This document shows positions 4,003-6,370 of a stretch of 6,370 nt of DNA, piece by piece. A program made the translations under genes and the position numbers. Positions within the stretch are counted from its first letter, which is position 1, and every line of letters starts with the position of its first letter. The stretch is from an uncultured Chloroflexota bacterium (lineage in GTDB: Bacteria; Chloroflexota; Limnocylindria; Limnocylindrales; CSP1-4). Below the pieces are notes generated by a model that worked only from the letters and a program-made list of their open reading frames with translations, made no database searches and had not been told where the DNA came from. The stretch lies in assembly GCA_903930745.1 (NCBI GenBank), contig CAIYZX010000039.1:1-6370 (forward strand), read 5' to 3'.

Positions 4003-6060
4003 TCAGGCGGCGTTGCGCTTCCAGTCACCGGCCCGACGGCGCTGGACCACGTTGACCGAGCCCGAGGACGCCGTCGCCGCACCCGCGAGGGTGAACTGGC
4101 GGACGAGCTCATCAAGCTGCTGCGCCATCTGGGCCAGCGTGGCGGCGGACGCCACGACCTCCTCGGCCTGGGCGCTCATCTCCTCGGTGGCGGCGGAGAC
4201 CTCCTCGGCGGCCGCGGAGTTCTCCTCGGAGACCGCGGCGATGGAGCTGATGCTCCGGGTGACCGAGTCGGAAGCCTGCGCCATGCGGGAGGCGTTGGAG
4301 CTGGTGTCGGAGACCACGCGGGCGATCTCGTCGGATGCGGCGGTGACCTGGCCCGCCGCAGCCCCGATGGAGGCGAGGGCGTCGAAGACACGGGTGAGGG
4401 CAGCATCACGCACCTGCGTGGCCTGGCCGATCTCCTCGATGGAGGCGGCGCCACGGCGACCGATCGCCAGGCCCGTCTCCACCTCGTTGGCGCCGGCGGA
4501 CATCGCGGAGACTGCATCGGCCGTGCCCTGCTGGACCTCTGCGATGAGGGACGCGATCTCCTTGGTCGCCCGGCTGGAACGCTCGGCCAGCTTGCGGACC
4601 TCGTCCGCCACCACCGCGAAGCCCTTGCCCATCTCCCCCGCCCGGGCCGCCTCGATGGCGGCGTTGAGGGCGAGCAGGTTGGTCTGGGCCGCGATGTCGT
4701 CGATCGTCTCCACGATGGCGCCGATCTGCTCGCCCTTGGCTCCAAGCTCCGACACCTTGACCGCGGACTCGTCCACGGCGGTCTTGATGCGGGCCATGCC
4801 GTCCGCCGTCTCGCGGAGGGTCACCGTGACCTTTGAGAGCGCGGCAGCGGCGGCCTCGTTCGCGGGCTTGAGCTCCGCAGATGCCTGGTCGGTTGCCGTG
4901 AGGGCGGTCTGCATCCGGCTCACAGCGTCCATGCTCCGCCCGACGGCGGTGGAGGAGTCGGCGGCGCCGCGGCCCACGGACGAGATGATGGAGCTGAGCT
5001 CGCCAACGGCGGCATTGGTGTCGCTGGCCGCGCGGGCCTGCTCGGCGGTGCCGCCCGCGACCTGGCTGATGGTGGTGGCAACCTGTCCGGTGGCCGCACC
5101 GGTCTGGGTCGCGGCCTCGTTGAGCTGCTCGGAGGTCCGGCTGACGCTCTCGGCGGTCTCCTGGACCGTTGCGATGGCCTCGGAGAGGCCGATGCGGGCC
5201 TCGTTGTACGCGTCGATGGCCGCGACGAGCTTGTTGCGGAGCGCGTTCGTGTACTCGGCGGTCGTGCCGATCTCGTCCTTGCCGTACTTCGTGATCAGCG
5301 GGGTGACGGGCGTCACCTCGTACGTGAGGTCGTTGTCGCGGAACCGGGACATGCCCTCGGCGAGCCAGGTGGCGCACTTCTCGGCCAGCATGCCCAGCGT
5401 CGCCTGGACCTGCGTCACGCCCTTCAGGATCCGGCTGGAGAGCCAGAGGGCCAGTCCAAGCCCGAGCACCATCGCGACGAGCATCACGAGGATGACGACC
5501 AGGCGCGAGGACTCGAATGTCTCCGTGATCCTGGCGTTGAGCTCCTGCGCCGCAACGTCGTTGATCTCGATGAGCTTCTTGGTTGTCTTGTCCGCGACGA
5601 GGAAGCTCTCGACGGCCAGCACGTTGGCGGCCTTCGCGCCTGCTGCATCACCCGCGATGGCGGCGGTCCGTACGGCGTCGCGCTGGGCCAGGTAGGTCGC
5701 GTACTGCTGCTTCCATTCGGCAAGCGTGGCCGCCTCCTCGGTGGTCATCTCCGTCGCCTCGTAGGTCGCGATACGCGCGTCGATAAGCTCGCCGTCCTTG
5801 GCGATGTCGGCGGAGACCTGCGCCTGGACCTTCTGGTCGCCGGCGAAGATGATCCCGCGAAGGTTCAGCCGCTGCATGTCGATCAGGGCGTTGTCGATCT
5901 CGCCGAGCTGCCGGATCGGAGCCGTGCGGTCCCTGTACATCGAGCCGCCGATCGCATCCACGGCGGCGAGGTTGACGATGGAGAGGATCCCGAGGATGGC
6001 CATCCCGCTGAGAATGACGAGCGCGAGGCCAAGGATCTGGCCTCTGACTCCGAGACGCAT
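4003..6060 (-). CDS. Methyl-accepting chemotaxis protein, 4HB sensor, HAMP and MCP signalling domains
   Basis: A 685-residue transmembrane chemoreceptor that would signal through CheA/CheW. Order: helix TM1 (about 8-30, LALVILSGMAILGILSIV); an extracytoplasmic four-helix-bundle sensor (about 31-185, 4HB_MCP type, YRDRTAPIRQLGEIDNALID at 42-61); TM2 (about 187-208, LVVILVMLVAMVLGLGLALW); a HAMP-like segment (about 209-288, KDEIG at 261-265); then the long signalling coiled coil. The hairpin tip is canonical: IAAQTNLLALNAAIEAARAG (456-475), then GKGFAVVADEVRKLAERS. Methylation-helix patterns occur at 338-346 and 616-637 (AAAEEVSAATEE). No C-terminal CheR-tethering pentapeptide is present; it ends GDWKRNAA. 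Start ATG 6060 is chosen because AAGGAG (6074-6069) lies eight bases upstream and TM1 follows at once; the frame is open to 6255 but that extension is unlike a receptor. No che or flagellar genes are nearby. Ligand unknown. Confidence 0.95.
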   Translation of the reverse strand: MRLGVRGQILGLALVILSGMAILGILSIVNLAAVDAIGGSMYRDRTAPIRQLGEIDNALIDMQRLNLRGIIFAGDQKVQAQVSADIAKDGELIDARIATYEATEMTTEEAATLAEWKQQYATYLAQRDAVRTAAIAGDAAGAKAANVLAVESFLVADKTTKKLIEINDVAAQELNARITETFESSRLVVILVMLVAMVLGLGLALWLSSRILKGVTQVQATLGMLAEKCATWLAEGMSRFRDNDLTYEVTPVTPLITKYGKDEIGTTAEYTNALRNKLVAAIDAYNEARIGLSEAIATVQETAESVSRTSEQLNEAATQTGAATGQVATTISQVAGGTAEQARAASDTNAAVGELSSIISSVGRGAADSSTAVGRSMDAVSRMQTALTATDQASAELKPANEAAAAALSKVTVTLRETADGMARIKTAVDESAVKVSELGAKGEQIGAIVETIDDIAAQTNLLALNAAIEAARAGEMGKGFAVVADEVRKLAERSSRATKEIASLIAEVQQGTADAVSAMSAGANEVETGLAIGRRGAASIEEIGQATQVRDAALTRVFDALASIGAAAGQVTAASDEIARVVSDTSSNASRMAQASDSVTRSISSIAAVSEENSAAAEEVSAATEEMSAQAEEVVASAATLAQMAQQLDELVRQFTLAGAATASSGSVNVVQRRRAGDWKRNAA

Positions 6061-6066
6061 CGCGTT

Positions 6067-6134
6067 GACTCCTTCGCGCCACGGCGCGCCTGCGTGGCCG
6101 GACCCGAGCACACGGCCTGTTGCGCGAAGGAGAC
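6067..6134 (-). promoter_or_regulatory. Predicted Shine-Dalgarno-sequestering hairpin in the chemoreceptor mRNA leader
   Basis: On the minus strand, CTCCTTCGCGC (6132-6122) is the exact complement of GCGCGAAGGAG (6079-6069), which contains the chemoreceptor Shine-Dalgarno AAGGAG. The stem is 11 perfect base pairs, with one mismatch and a further G-C pair at the base (6134/6067). The 42-base loop has its own pairing option (CACG/CGTG around a GC-rich loop). Folding would hide the ribosome-binding site, so translation would need melting, a ligand, a protein or a competing structure. Confidence 0.6.
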
Positions 6135-6150
6135 ACCCTGCCGGGGCGAA

Positions 6151-6179
6151 TGGATAAACCCTGAGCGAGGGGGTATCAA
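6151..6179 (-). promoter_or_regulatory. Candidate housekeeping promoter for the chemoreceptor gene
   Basis: On the minus strand, TTGATA (6179-6174) is a five-of-six match to a -35 box and is followed after 17 bases by TATCCA (6156-6151), a weak -10. Transcription would start near 6144, leaving a leader of about 84 bases that includes both arms of the predicted hairpin. The -10 is poor, so this is tentative. I saw no match to the sigma-28 flagellar consensus. Confidence 0.3.
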
Positions 6180-6204
6180 TTCCGAAAGGGGGGGGTCTCG
6201 TTTC

Positions 6205-6232
6205 GCACAAGCGCCGTATGAGCGGCGTGTGC
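6205..6232. repeat. Imperfect inverted repeat just upstream of tlyA
   Basis: GCACA + CGCCG (6205-6209, 6212-6216) pairs with CGGCG + TGTGC (6223-6232), ten pairs interrupted by a two-base bulge (AG, 6210-6211), with the six-base loop TATGAG. It runs into the proposed tlyA -10 box and lies in the divergent region between tlyA and the chemoreceptor gene, so it could be an operator. It could also be chance in GC-rich DNA. Confidence 0.4.
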
Positions 6233-6238
6233 CACGAT
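6230..6238 (+). promoter_or_regulatory. Candidate extended -10 promoter for tlyA
   Basis: TGCCACGAT differs by one base from the box before dxs (TGCTACGAT). Its end is seven bases before ATG 6246, so an RNA starting at the normal distance would begin at the start codon itself. No good -35 is present. Confidence 0.4.
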
Positions 6239-6245
6239 AGGAGGC

Positions 6246-6370
6246 ATGACGACAACCATCGCCAAGAGGATCCGCCTCGACCAGCTCCTTGTTGAGCGGG
6301 GGCTGGCCGACACGCGGTCGCGCGCGCAGGCGATGCTGATGGCCGGCAGGGTGCACGTGGGAACCGGTGA
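6246..6370 (+). CDS. tlyA: TlyA-type S4-domain 2'-O-methyltransferase (hemolysin A family), N-terminal fragment
   Basis: Only 41 complete codons lie inside the window. After MTTTIAK, the segment RIRLDQLLVERGLADTRSRA (8-27) followed by QAMLMAGRVHV is the S4 RNA-binding fold in the form typical of TlyA ('RLD.lLverGla.SR..Aq.lI.aG.V.V'). TlyA methylates ribose positions in 16S and 23S rRNA in mycobacteria, affecting capreomycin sensitivity; the methyltransferase domain would lie beyond the window. Its usual neighbourhood near xseAB and dxs supports this call over other S4 proteins such as RluD-type pseudouridine synthases. AGGAGG (6239-6244) sits only one base from the ATG, too close for normal Shine-Dalgarno use, so either the message is leaderless or the site works poorly. 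Confidence 0.82.
   Translation, partial: MTTTIAKRIRLDQLLVERGLADTRSRAQAMLMAGRVHVGTG

Noticed and set aside
3701..5695. Long plus-strand open frame (664 codons) opposite the chemoreceptor gene
   Set aside because: It is antisense to an unmistakable receptor, overlaps the DUF2017 gene in another frame, and its Ser/Ala/Arg-rich translation resembles no protein. Such shadows are common opposite GC-rich coiled-coil genes.
6061..6150. c-di-GMP-I (GEMM) or other known riboswitch before the chemoreceptor
   Set aside because: Chemotaxis genes often carry GEMM, so I looked for its conserved core and tetraloop-receptor pattern on the minus strand and did not find them; only the Shine-Dalgarno hairpin is supported.
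6169..6195. G-runs (five and eight G) suggesting a G-quadruplex
   Set aside because: Only two long runs close together, with the next G-run 24 bases away; not a convincing four-tract motif. The G8 run is also a likely place for sequencing length error.
6061..6255. 65-residue N-terminal extension of the chemoreceptor from 6255
   Set aside because: It would place a Cys/Pro/Arg-rich segment before TM1 and overlap the tlyA start; ATG 6060 has AAGGAG eight bases upstream and leads directly into TM1.

Overview
The window is a high-GC bacterial chromosome segment carrying seven protein genes: five complete, one cut at each end. Base composition, GTG starts, GC-rich codon third positions and a clpS–DUF2017 pair point to Actinomycetota or a high-GC Chloroflexota lineage (Limnocylindria-like). 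That placement is inferred from gene content and protein style, not from a marker gene.

Positions 2-704 (+) are a tightly coupled block: the 3' end of xseA (exonuclease VII large subunit), an unnamed 70-residue single-pass membrane protein, and xseB (exonuclease VII small subunit). Each junction is a four-base GTGA overlap with a good Shine-Dalgarno 7-8 nt before the GTG. After a 168-base gap with a candidate extended -10 and a small hairpin comes dxs (873-3005, +). This is the first enzyme of the MEP isoprenoid pathway, here with a linker about 70 residues longer than usual and an altered thiamine-diphosphate motif.

Positions 3072-3924 (+) hold clpS, the N-degron adaptor of the Clp protease, and a DUF2017 gene seven bases behind it. 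A strong 15-bp hairpin at 3928-3972 separates this pair from a convergent gene on the minus strand (4003-6060) for a 685-residue methyl-accepting chemotaxis protein. The tlyA-type S4-domain/rRNA methyltransferase gene starts at 6246 (+) and runs off the end. xseA-xseB-dxs-tlyA is a familiar bacterial neighbourhood, so clpS–DUF2017 plus the chemoreceptor look like a block lying between dxs and tlyA.

The most interesting non-coding signals are these. (1) The chemoreceptor mRNA leader contains an 11-base perfect complement of its own ribosome-binding region, predicting a hairpin that hides the Shine-Dalgarno. (2) A shared box, TGN(C/T)AC(G/C)AT, lies 7-8 nt before the ATG of tlyA and of clpS, suggesting leaderless transcripts, and recurs upstream of dxs. 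(3) A 10-bp hairpin overlaps the clpS promoter/start region. No CRISPR array, tRNA, rRNA, insertion sequence or phage gene was seen. I do not see a wholly new multi-gene system here; the novelty candidates are regulatory or are protein-family variants.
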